A stretch of DNA of 64,000 nucleotides from Alnus glutinosa (taxonomy: Eukaryota > Streptophyta > Magnoliopsida > Fagales > Betulaceae), in NCBI RefSeq assembly GCF_958979055.1, contig NC_084894.1:21793616-21857615 (forward strand). The letters are read 5' to 3'. Positions within the stretch are counted from its first letter, which is position 1; the number at the start of each line of letters is the position of its first letter. The position numbers and the translations under genes were made by a program. Of the stretch, positions 36,055 to 46,222 are shown in pieces. Under the pieces are notes generated by a model that made no database searches, was not told the origin of the DNA, and saw only the letters and a program-made list of their open reading frames with translations.

Positions 36055-39000
36055 TAAACTATGGGGGTAGGTTTGACAGAAAATATGGATGTATTTATGT
36101 GGGGGGTCAAGTGGATGTCCATCCGGATAACGTTGATAGTGATGATGTGTCATTTGTCCTGATAGAGTCTATAGTGGGACAATATGGGTGTAGTCCAGGT
36201 GATTTGATTTACTTTAGGGACCCTACCAAAGATCTAGTGGATGGTCTACAACTAGTATCCTCGGATTATGATGTAGCTTATATGGTTGCCAAACATGTGG
36301 ATACTCCTAATGTAGTCATTTATATTGTTTCTTTCCAAAATGATAGAGGTGGGGATGGGGAAGATTTGGAAAATAATGAAGAGGGAGATGATGGAGGTAG
36401 GGTTGATTTAAATGATCCATGGTGGGATGATAAAATCAGTGATGATGACGATGTTTTTGAAGATTATCTGGTGGATAGTGCTGGCCCCTCAAAAATGCCA
36501 GAAACTGATGAGGGCTTGGAGGGTGATGGGGAGGATGGGGATGGGGATGGAGATGGTGGTGATGGTACTGAGGTTGAGGGTGGGGGTGAGAGTGGGGGTA
36601 CTTTGGGTGATAATGATGGCCAGAGTAGGCCATCTAGTATAAAAATGTCATCGTTTGAAGATGTTGAGGTGGATGAGAATGACTCTGAACTTGGTAGAAG
36701 TGACATCCTATTGTCACCAGTACCTGTCAGTGATGAAGAGGATGGTGGGACTTCATGTGGGACTTCATCTCACCCTGATGTGGAGTTCCATGAAGTTGAC
36801 ATTGTCAATCCAAACCTGAAGCTTAGAATGAAGTTCGCTAACATTCAACTATTTAGAGAAGTTGTTAAGCAATACAATGTGAGAAGGGGAAAGGACATAA
36901 GGTTTGAGAAAAATGAAAGAGCCAAGTGTGTAGCTGTGTGTAGAGATCCAGGTTGTGGTTATAGAGTGTATGGTAGACAGATGGCGACTGAGGCCTCATT
37001 TGAAATAAGGTCCTTAAGACCTACACATTCTTGTACTCGAGTATACAAGAGCTCAATTGTCAATTCGAGGTGGATAGCAGATAAACTTTATAATAAGTTT
37101 AAGGTTCAACCAGACATGCCACTGCGAGTGATACAAGATGAAGTCAAGAGGAAATGGAATGTTGAAGTCAGCAGGAGTCAAATGTATAGGGGTAGGAAGA
37201 AGGCAGAAAAGAAGATATACGGTTGTCTGGGTGAACAGTATGGCAGGCTGTGGGATTACTGTGAGACTTTAAGGCGTACTAACCCGGGTAGCTGTGTAGT
37301 GATGAAGGTTGAAAGACCAAACCCTAATTTGCCTGCTAAGTTTCAGAGACTCTACTTGTCCCTTGCAGCCATGAAGAATGGGTTCTTGGAAGGTTGTAGG
37401 CCTGTCATAGGCCTAGACGGGTGCTTTCTAAAAGGACCTTACAAGGGAATGCTACTGGCTGCGATTGGTCGAGATGCCAACAACAACATGTACCCAATTG
37501 CAATCGCCGTTGTAAAATCTGAGACAAAAGACAGTTGGACCTGGTTCCTGGAGTGCCTTGTTTCAGATCTTGGTCATCATGAGAGGCACACTGCTCCTAC
37601 ATTCATTTCTGATCGGCAAAAGGTTAGTTATATTACTTGCATAATTTTACATATTACTTTTAGCTATTTTTTTTTTCTACATATAAACTTACCCATTTTG
37701 CACATTGGACTGATGTAGGGTCTTGTGCCAAGTTTTGATGTTGTTATGCCAATGGCGGATCACCGAATCTGTGTAAGGCATTTATATGCCAACTTTCGAG
37801 ATAAAGGATTTCGGGGGGTGGCCTTGAAGGAATTGTTGTGGAAGGCAGCATCGGCATATACTGAGGTCGAGTTCAGATTTCAGATGGAAGAGATGAAGAA
37901 AGTCAGTCCTGATGCCTTTGACTACCTAGACAAGATTGACCCCAGCGGATGGTCGAGAGCATGGTTCAGTGACTATCCTAAATGTGACCTCCTTGTCAAC
38001 AATATATGCGAGTGTTTCAACTCATACATCCTGAAGGCACGTGACAAGCCAATTCTGACGATGCTTGAGATGATTAGGAAGCAGCTCATGAGAAGGTACC
38101 AACTTAAAAGAGATGGCATCAACAAATTGAAGGGCAAGTTGTGCCCTAGAATTGTTGAGAAGCTTGAGGCCATTGGTGAGGCTGCATCGGACTGCCTATC
38201 CCATTTTGCTGGTGATGGCATATTTGAAGTAGAGCAGGGAAGAAGGCAATATGCTGTGGATTTGAGGAGGAGGACATGTGGTTGCAGACAGTGGGAGGTG
38301 ACTGGGATCCCATGTGCACATGCACATTCTGCCATAACATTTCATGGGCATAAACCGGAGGATTATGTAGATTCATGTTATAGCATTGAGATGTACAAGA
38401 AGGCTTATGCTCCCATCATATATCCAATGCCTAGTGAGGAACAGTGGGTAAAGACTGCGCATGATGTATTGGATCCGCCTAGATCAAGAAAGATGCCAGG
38501 CAGACCTCGAAAGGCCAGGGTAAGAGGTCCTGATGAGTCGAGAGTTCCTCAGAATCCTTATAGAATGAGAAAGTTTGGATTGAAGGGTAGATGTGGGATT
38601 TGCAAGCTGGTTGGACACAACAACAGGACCTGTCCAATGAAAAAGGACCAGCCCTCGACAGAAGTTGATTTGCCTACTCCACCACCAGCTAGTTTGCCCA
38701 CTCCACCCTCAACAAGTGTAAGTCTCACTAACCAATATAGTTGTATAGTAGTTGATGTGCTATTAATGTATTATTTGATGTGTTATTAATGTTGGCCTTC
38801 AGACCCAAAGCGTTGGATGTAGCAGTAGTACAAAGGGAGGTGCACAACCAGCCTCCAACAGTCGAAGGGGGGGTGCACAACCATCCCCCAACAGTCAAAG
38901 GGGGGGTGCACAACCAGCCCCCAACAGTCGAAGGGGGGGTGCACAACCAGCCCCCAACAGTCGAAGGGGGGTGCACAACCAGCCCTCAAAAGGACAATTA

Positions 39001-39484
39001 CTGGTGCTACACAGCAACCCACTGCCACTGCCCCACCTATTGCAACAGCTGAGAAAAATTTGGTACTTACTTTAGTTTAGTCTTTAAAATGCATCATACT
39101 GTTTATTTGTTAATATCTCATATTTGAAATTTATGGCAGCAAAATCCTGTTGGACTTAAAGTGCCCAGCTGGAACAGGCAACCGCCAGCACCCAAACCAT
39201 GCATACCAGTTAGAAGAGTGTCTAATCGAATCAGGGCCATGGTGCAGAGTGTTCCAATTCAAAAGGGTCCACCTGTTTTGATTGACCTCACAGCTAGGAC
39301 TGGTACTGATGGAGGAGGGAGAGTATTTGGGTTGACCCCAAGAACCCCACAAGTTGCAGAACACGGTGCGGTGACAACATCCTCAACACCGGCGAAAGGA
39401 AAAAGGATCGCCCATACCATTGAAAAAGGATTACAGATTATGGAGTCAAAGCCGAAAAGGAAAAGACCAGAATGGAAGCATTGA
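36036..39484 (+). CDS. MuDR-type (MURA-like) transposase, four exons, exon 3 frameshifted
   Basis: Exons 36036-37622, 37719-38717, 38803-39062 and 39140-39484, with GT-AG introns in phase 0; about 1,060 residues if repaired. Domains: PB1-like N-terminus (1-100); acidic Asp/Glu/Gly-rich linker (110-230); MuDR DNA-binding region (about 265-400); MULE DDE core with Asp461 (IGLDGCF), Asp526 (FISDRQKG) and Glu578/580 (YTEVEF); SWIM zinc finger (CGCRQWEVTGIPCAHA, from 716); zinc knuckle CGICKLVGHNNRTC (821-834); Lys/Arg-rich tail (KPKRKRPEWKH). It would cut and join the element ends in the nucleus. In exon 3 the last of four GGAQPxPNSRR repeats has six G instead of seven, which shifts the frame after the catalytic parts. 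A start at 36027 is also possible. Confidence 0.92.
38835..38980 (+). repeat. Four tandem 33-bp repeats in transposase exon 3
   Basis: Units of the form GGTGCACAACCAGCC plus CCAACAGTCGAAGGGG encode GGAQPAPNSRR. The G run is seven long in the first joints and six in the last (near 38965-38971), giving the frameshift. Confidence 0.9.
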
Positions 39485-39583
39485 AGTTTTTGTTTTCTGG
39501 AATATAATGGCATTTTGTATATAGGAAAGGGTTGGACATGTAGTTTATGTAAGTAGTTTGAATTGCATGCTGATTTCTTTTGG

Positions 39584-40260
39584 ACAGATTTCAGTGTCTT
39601 TAAAAAACCTATGGTGTAGTGAATGCATGCTTTTGATATGTTTGTACAGATTTCAGTGTCTTTAAAAAACCTATGGTGTAGTGAATGCATGCTTTTGATA
39701 TGTTTGTACAGATTTCAGTGTCTTTAAAAAACCTATGGTGTAGTGAATGCATGGTATGTGCATGGTATTGGACAGGTTTGGTTTGGTGAATGCATGGTAT
39801 GGGTGAATTATGTTTGGACAGGTTTTGTTAAATGGGTTTGGACAGGTTTGGTTTGGTGAATGCATGGTATGGGTGAATTATGTTTGGACAGGTTTTGTTA
39901 AATGGGTTTGGACAGGTTTGGTTTGGTGAATGCATGGTATTGGTGAATGCATGCTTTAACACAAAATTATGTTTGGACAGAATTATGTTTGGACAGAATT
40001 GGTAAATGCATGGTTTTGGTATGTTTGGACAGGTTTTGTTAAATGGGTTTGGATAGGTTTGGTTTGGTGAATGCATGGTATTGGTGAATGCATGCTTTAA
40101 CACAAAATTATGTTTGGACAGAATTGGTAAATGCATGGTTTTGGTATGTTTGGACAGGTTTTGTTAAATGGGTTTGGACAGGTTTTGTTAAATGGGTTTG
40201 CTGAATGCATGGTATTGGTGAATGCATGCTTTAACACAAAATTAGAGTGGACATGCATGC
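39584..40260 (+). repeat. Minisatellite between the two convergent genes
   Basis: Three 62-bp units (starting 39584, 39646, 39708; core ACAGATTTCAGTGTCTTTAA) are followed by a higher-order array of TTTGGACAGGTTTTGTTAAA and GGTGAATGCATGGTATT segments. It lies between the transposase stop and the 3' end of the GRF gene, where the transcripts terminate. Confidence 0.88.
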
Positions 40261-40432
40261 TTTAACACAACCGGACTCAAATAAGTTCAGGTTCAACACA
40301 CATACATTTTTCATTTCCAAAACATCATCCATTACGTATCAATAATGGTTTACATAAAGTAACCATAAACACATCACCATAAACCCTGCCCAAAACATCA
40401 CCCTAAACCCTAAACATCATCACCCTAAATCT

Positions 40433-41578
40433 TCATGGTAACAACATACGATCATGTTTGGAATCGAATACACCCTTTGATTCTGATCCAGCCATAAGCA
40501 GATACACAATCATCAATATCCATGTACATACAATTATTGTCTTATAAATCTTCTTCATTGTTTGGTAATTGATCCCCTGAATCTCGATTTCTTTACGGAG
40601 GGCAGCATTTTCAATCTCCATATTTGCCCTCAACTTTGCAACTTCAGCTTCAACTATAAGTCGGCATCGTTCGGCTTCCTCTATCCCCATATTCGCCTTC
40701 AACTTTGCAACTTCAGTTTCAACCATTGTACGGCATCGTTCAGCGTCTTGAATCAAACTTCCATGCCACTCACGCAAACGACCTACCACCCTCTCTCCAT
40801 GTGAACACATTTTGGGATCAACCCATTGCCAGAAACCACAAGCTTGATTTATCTGAAAAACGATAACAAAAATAAATCAAAAAATAAATAAAATAAAACA
40901 GACAGAAACAAAGGTTATTTCTGGCTTATGTTATTTGAAAATTAATCGTTGTAGGCTATTTATGCACTTTTCCATATCATTTCAAAACTCATTAATCTTC
41001 AGAAAATTAATGAGTTTAATACATGTATTGAATTTGATGTTGAATGATTATGTAAAGCAGGAACGAGCTGTGAATATGAAACTGAACAAAAGGTTTGAGA
41101 GAAAAATGATTCTCTGATTTAGTATTGAATAGCATAATCAACTGTACATGACTCGCAGTATATATATACCGAGTTACATGACTTGCTTTGCAAGTTATAA
41201 TCTAACAGTCTAACTAACTAACAAAACAAAAGTCACGTGTCTATACAGAATTAATCACATGTGTAAAAATGTAATCTAATAACATGCTCCAAAAAAAAAA
41301 CTACTAAATAAAAATCAACCCAGTTCATTTTTTTTTTAAAATATTTATATAAGTACAGTAAGAGGTAAGCAGCATTGCTCTTCATAAAAATTGCTGAAGA
41401 TTTTCGGTTAAATTACCTTGTAATTTTGGCATTTCACAAACCTTCTACCGAAATTTTTTTCGGTGTAGGAGGTTAACATACAAGCCGGACGCTCGCAATA
41501 ACAAATCGGCATTACTGCAGAAGTTGCCCCACTTGTTGTCAACTCCGACTCCGTAGAAGCAGTGCCTGATGGTTGCAT
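40433..41578 (-). CDS. GRF zinc-finger, coiled-coil and membrane-segment protein encoded inside the MuDR-like element
   Basis: Exon 1 is 41417-41578 (54 codons) and exon 2 is 40433-40852, joined in phase 0 by a GT-AG intron of 564 bases; 193 residues. The GRF-type zinc finger is split by the intron: CYC (26, 28), NFGRRFVKC (42-50) and CGFWQWVDP (59-67). Then come two similar helical repeats rich in Glu/Arg/Lys (EAERCRTMVETEVAKLKANM and EEAERCRLIVEAEVAKLRANM in part), forming a coiled coil, and a C-terminal membrane-like segment (TIIVCTWILMIVYLLMAG). It resembles the plant group annotated At4g04775-like, of unknown function. The ATG lies about 140 bases inside the right TIR, so that TIR is the likely promoter. 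The position is that of mudrB, but the sequence family is different. Confidence 0.82.
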
Positions 41579-41719
41579 CTTCGAGAAATGGTGCGAAACT
41601 GGTCAGAGATGTCGAAAATTGGAAGCCCACTTCGAAAACCCTAGTTCCTAGTTCTTGCAAAGAGCCGTTGGTTAAGGAGATGAGAAATATGTGCGAGCAC
41701 AGGGGTGTATAAAGATGAG

Positions 41720-41932
41720 GTGAGGCGGGGGTATTTTGGGTAAAATTTCTGTCTGAAACGGTCACGTGACTTGCACGTGACCGACTTGCCATCCAAAATA
41801 ACGGGCGACTGGACGGAAGGTCCATTTCGTTACACGCTGGCAAGTTCGGGGGGGTCATGTACCGATTTTTGTACATTGGGGGGTAAATCGCCACACCGTG
41901 GATAAATCAGGGGGGTAAAGTGTAGTTATCCC
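41720..41932 (-). repeat. Right TIR of the MuDR-like element
   Basis: Reverse complement begins GGGATAACTACACTTTACCC. Matches the left TIR with two visible substitutions. Immediately upstream of the GRF gene. Confidence 0.95.
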
Positions 41933-41941
41933 GAAATAAAA

Positions 41942-43366
41942 TTATCAGTTTAATGTTTTGAACAAGTTTATTCCTTATAAAACAAGGACAGACTCCTATG
42001 CATTTCACTTTAATTTGGATCTTATTCCATGAATGCAGAGGAGGTGGGTCGGTCTGACATGACATTTATGTCCACTTGTGAAGTACTCCTTAACTTCCAC
42101 ACAAAAAAAAAATAATAATAAAAAAAAATAGACAGCTTAACTTAATCGAGAGAGAAGAAGAAGAAGAAGATGTGGTGTCTGCTGTGACACGTGGCCGTGG
42201 TGCGGTACAGCTGGGCAGCACTGAGGTGCTCCAAAACGGTGCGTGGAGGGCCAGCATAGTAGTGCGTTTTATGTTTAAGTTGTGTCGTTTTATCCCTTGC
42301 GTTTTATGCTTTGTTATTTGCGTTTTAGAAGAAAGTCGTAGGCCAGTGGAGGTTCGACTAGGGTATCTTTTGAATTAAAATATATTAACACTTTTTTAAA
42401 TAGAGCTATGTGAAAAGGAAAGAGTTGGGTTTGTTTCAAATTTGTTCGATGGCTTTCAAAGCAACAAACTTGTTCACGCACTCATCCACCGCGGAGGGAG
42501 GCCAAAGTCAAGTTCCAACTTAATATTAGTATAGAGTTATGACACGTGACTTAAATTTATAATTTTTAAACATTAAACTAATTTTTTAAGTAAAAAAATT
42601 TGTAAATTTTAAAGGTCGAACCGATTCTGTTATTATTTTAATAAATTTATTAGTTTTTAATGAAAATATCATGAATGTGAATCTTTACAAGACTAAAATA
42701 AATTTTTTTTCGCATTATAGCATTAAGTATCATTATAGTCGCATTAAGTGGTGAGATTTTTTTAAAAAAATTAGGAGAAATTACCTTTTTTCCCCATGAA
42801 CTACCACCCTTTATCAACATGCCTCCATGAACTGTCACATCGACCATAAGAGAGCATTCAACTATCAATTTTGCTCATATTTTCCCTTCCATCAATCAAA
42901 CCCGTTAACTCAAACGGTCAACAAATCATGTGTGTATCACATGCGATTTTACCAATTTTTCTTTCTATTTTTGCCTTCAACCTTGATTGTTAAAGGATTT
43001 TGAAAAAATAATAATAATAAAAAAAAAAAAAAAAAAGAAAGAAAATATCAGTTCAACAGAGATCGTCGCAACTGCGGCGTGTGCCTATGGGAATTCGAAG
43101 ATGGTGACTACGTCCGTACGCTCCCATTCAAAATGAAAATGAGAACCAGATGCTCAGAACAACAGTGTAGAACCAGGTATATGTTACTCGATTCAGAGAT
43201 AAGCCATTTCAACATTTCGAGCATCCTCTAAAGAACGATTTAAAATTAATGCATCTAACAGTGTATGTACATAATGTCAATATAAATATGCATGTCTTTT
43301 TAAAAAATTTAAATAATGTAACAATATTATGCACACTGTTAGATGCGTTAAATTTAAATCATAACC
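41942..43366. other. Intergenic; displaced 5' flank of copy P and MITE fragments
   Basis: 42370-42500 matches the sequence upstream of P450 copies Q (49025-49150) and R (62600-62740) and so is the separated upstream region of copy P. 42775-42960 looks like one end of another MITE (ATTACC, CCCCATGAACTACCACCC). (GAA)n near 42153-42171. No gene is supported. Confidence 0.6.
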
Positions 43367-43374
43367 ATGAAATG

Positions 43375-43501
43375 TAGGGGCCGGTATAAATCCAGGCGGT
43401 TATAACCAGCCAGTAACCGGGAAACCGGTTTGGTATCCGGAGCCGCTTACCAATTTTAGCATTTTAATATACCCAATTGAAACCGAAAAATCGGAGAACC
43501 G

Positions 43502-43555
<54 letters not shown>

Positions 43556-44110
43556 AAAAAATATAATAAAAACCATCAATCCATTGAATCCAGTCCTTTA
43601 TCCTTCGGATCTTTGCATTTACTCATTCAATAATCCTTTATCCCTAAGCCACACATCACACATTCAGTCTAACTTGAATTACTCCCTTTGTTTTCAACCA
43701 ATTGATTTCCCCCATTTACTCTCAACACTTGATTCCTTATCTTCTCGTTTCATTTGCTATAACACGTTGCACGCCTGGCTTCCACACATTCCTTAACTTC
43801 TCATTTCATCTCATTCCATCTACTCATTTCATCTGCTTCCACACATCGCACGACGAGGCTTGAGGCAAACAACAAGGCCCTTCAGATCAGAGATCGAGAC
43901 GGAGCTCCTCGGCTCCTCACAAGGCTCAAGTTCAGCGCCGAATGCATCTCTGTCTTCATCGATCGCATGACGAGACTTTGGGCAAACAACAGAGCCCTTT
44001 AGATCAGAGATCAAGACGGAGCTCCTTAGCTCCTCACAAGGCTCAAGTCCGGCGCCGAACGTGTCTCCATCTCCATTGATCTGGGTTTTTTAAAATCTTT
44101 TCAAATCTGG

Positions 44111-44149
<39 letters not shown>

Positions 44150-44438
44150 ATGTTTTCTATGTATAGATCCAAAGTATATGTTTCGTTTCGTTTTAAATCT
44201 CCATCAATCTGAATTTTATTTTTTTTATTTTTTTATTTTTTTTAGTTTCATTTGGTTGCTTAGAAAATTCTTGATCTGATTATATTTTTTTTTTTTCAGT
44301 ACCCGGTTCGAATAACCGTGTACCAACCAAGGTAGTCAGTTATTGAAGCCGGTTGACAATTTTCAATAACCGGATGCCCTGCAGCCGATTACAGATTTTA
44401 ATCAATAACTGAAAACCGGCTTTAGGTTTTCACCCCTA
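43375..44438. mobile_element. Non-autonomous hAT element in block Q
   Basis: Ends TAGGGG at the left and CACCCCTA at the right, with the exact 8-bp duplication ATGAAATG at 43367-43374 and 44439-44446. Sub-terminal CCGGTT/AACCGG motifs repeat many times. A ~120-bp internal segment (ACGACGAGGCTTTGGGCAA type) is present twice in tandem (about 43850-44085). (AT)n at 43506-43551 and a long T run near 44108-44147. The second copy is at 52922-54230. Confidence 0.88.
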
Positions 44439-44726
44439 ATGAAATGAACAGAATCCTTGTTCCCACTGTTGATCTTCCTTTCATGAATTTCAAGCCAATT
44501 GTCTCAAAAGTTCAAGTCTATAAAAATAAAAAATAAAAAATTGTTAATTTAATTAATATTCTAATATAATAGGTAAAGTGGGTTTTTAAATTTGATTAAA
44601 GATCACTTATCGAGATCTCTTTCAACTTGTGGAAGCCCACATGTGCATTTTTGGTTGAGGCATATTTGCTTGGCTAGAATTAGGAATTGATGGGCGGCAA
44701 CTTGACTCTTGTGCTTGAAATTTATA

Positions 44727-44926
44727 ATTGCACCACTGGTCCTTAGGTTTGCCACGTCTTATAAATAGTGAGACAACTTCTAAATATCATTTGTATTGCA
44801 ATCTACTAACAGACTTTGTTTACTTGGTAGACGGAAAACAGGTACAGGGAGTGATTTGTAATTATAGTACCACAAGAAGTGATTCGCAATTTAAGCCAAC
44901 CTCAGGAACCAGTGGTGCAATTATCC
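44727..44926. mobile_element. Internally deleted MITE of the GGATAATTGCA family
   Basis: Left end ATTGCACCACTGGTCC and right end GGAACCAGTGGTGCAATTATCC are inverted. About 160 bases present in the block R copy (54530-54888) are missing here. Confidence 0.7.
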
Positions 44927-44969
44927 CTATCAGAAATAATTATTGTACAACTCTAACTTCTTTTTAAGA

Positions 44970-45161
44970 GGGATGTTAGAAAAGAAAAATGATTTTTCTA
45001 CATCACATTACCTTACATCAATCATACACCAAAAAACATAATATGTGGGACCCATGCATGTGAGTCCCATATATGTAGGTCTCATATACGTGGGTCCCAT
45101 ACCCAATGTGTCTTGGTGTAAAATTGATGTAAGATAATGTAATGTAAGAATAACACATCCC
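44970..45161. mobile_element. Palindromic MITE with CCTTACATCAAT arms
   Basis: The left arm GGGATGTTAG...ACATTACCTTACATCAAT and the right arm ATTGATGTAAG...ACACATCCC are imperfect inverted repeats around a GTGGGACCCATG core. The equivalent copy in block R is at about 54928-55118. Confidence 0.65.
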
Positions 45162-45173
45162 GTTAGAAAAACA

Positions 45174-45274
45174 CTAGGTGCACACCCCCCCTCTCACACA
45201 TGGGGTGGGGCCCACCCTCTCATATGGGGTGAGGCCCACAACCTCATGTGAGAGGGGAGTGTGCACTTGGTTTT
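45174..45274. repeat. Large inverted repeat with GGGGTGGGGCCCACCC core
   Basis: AGGTGCACACCCCCC on one arm and GGGGAGTGTGCACTT on the other fold around GGGGTGGGGCCCACCC. Probably a hairpin-type MITE. Also in block R (about 55132-55228). Confidence 0.6.
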
Positions 45275-46222
45275 TTTTGGCATTTTACTTTTTTCAAACA
45301 AACCATTGAATCTGTTTTCCTACATGTGAGTCTTACATATTCAATGATTGATTTTTTTTTTATATATATTTTTTTAAAAAAAAAAAAATTGTTGAAGTTG
45401 TACAAGAGTTATAAACGTATCATATCTCCTGAAATATTCTTTGGGAATTGAATGTATAAGACAAATGTAAGGTTGGAAGAAGAATATGAATAGCCTTTCA
45501 AGTTTATTATTATTTTTCTTTTCTGTTTAAAATGTTAGACCCTAGCTATGAGCAATTTGATTACCATTGTCTAATTTAACTTATTCTTCTTCCGTATAAG
45601 CCAGCCGATCCGTACGTGATCCATTAATGGGAGAAAAATCCATTCAGCCTATCCATTCCAATTACAATGTTATATATATAAAGATGATCGAAGAGATTAA
45701 TAGATAAGACAGAGGCCAACAAAGGTTTGGCTTATTTGATAGACTATACATGAAACAAATGATAATTAATTAAAAGAATTAGTAACAAATGATAGGACAA
45801 CAACAACAACAAAAACAGGTGCTCAGTTCTATCCACCTCAGTTTACCACTAATTAGTTTATAATTTCCTTGCATGCGAGTTATTATATTCTAATATAATA
45901 GGTAAAGTGGGTTGATACCCACTTGCTCGAGTTATTATACATATATCCTCATTTTAGAATAAATTTTAGCATGTTTTGAATTTCACAAGAACAAAAGGTT
46001 ACAGAATTTTCAGAACTATGTATTTTGTGAAATTTGTATACTAATTAAGTAAAAAACATATGCATGCATACAGTGGCAGAGCTAGAAATTAACTGTTGTA
46101 GAGAGAGAGAGAGTGGTAAGCCTACGCACATAAAGTGAATAAAGATGCAGCAATGGATTGAACCACGCATGAGGGTTTGAGTACGGAAACACTGTACGGA
46201 AACACAGTACGTAGAGCATTCC
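45275..46222. other. 3' flank of P450 copy Q
   Basis: AT-rich, shared with block R (about 55230-56090). No gene is supported. Confidence 0.6.

Larger units (their letters stand above)
34340..41932. mobile_element. MuDR-like autonomous-type element with two convergent genes
   Basis: 7,593 bp, flanked exactly by the 9-bp duplication GAAATAAAA (34331-34339, 41933-41941). The 214-bp TIRs differ at about two positions plus length at the inner edge. From the left a four-exon transposase gene reads rightwards; from the right a two-exon GRF zinc-finger gene reads leftwards; the gene ends face each other across a minisatellite. The layout is that of maize MuDR. A one-base deletion in exon 3 disturbs the transposase C-terminus only. 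High TIR identity and a perfect duplication indicate a young insertion. Confidence 0.95.

Noticed and set aside
36412..36706. Open frames on both strands (Met/Gly-rich, His/Pro-rich, Ser/Pro-rich)
   Set aside because: They are shadows of the acidic GAT/GGT-rich linker of the transposase.
38835..38980. CRISPR-like direct repeats
   Set aside because: The 33-bp units are contiguous without spacers and encode a peptide repeat in transposase exon 3; the genome is a plant.
39828..40136. Open frame with PNPFNKTCPNI repeats on the minus strand
   Set aside because: It is the translation of the minisatellite between the convergent genes; no conserved protein resembles it.
46070..46222. CAGTGGCAGAGCTAG as a TE terminus beside P450 copy Q
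   Set aside because: Resembles a common hAT-type end, but no matching inverted end or target duplication was found nearby.
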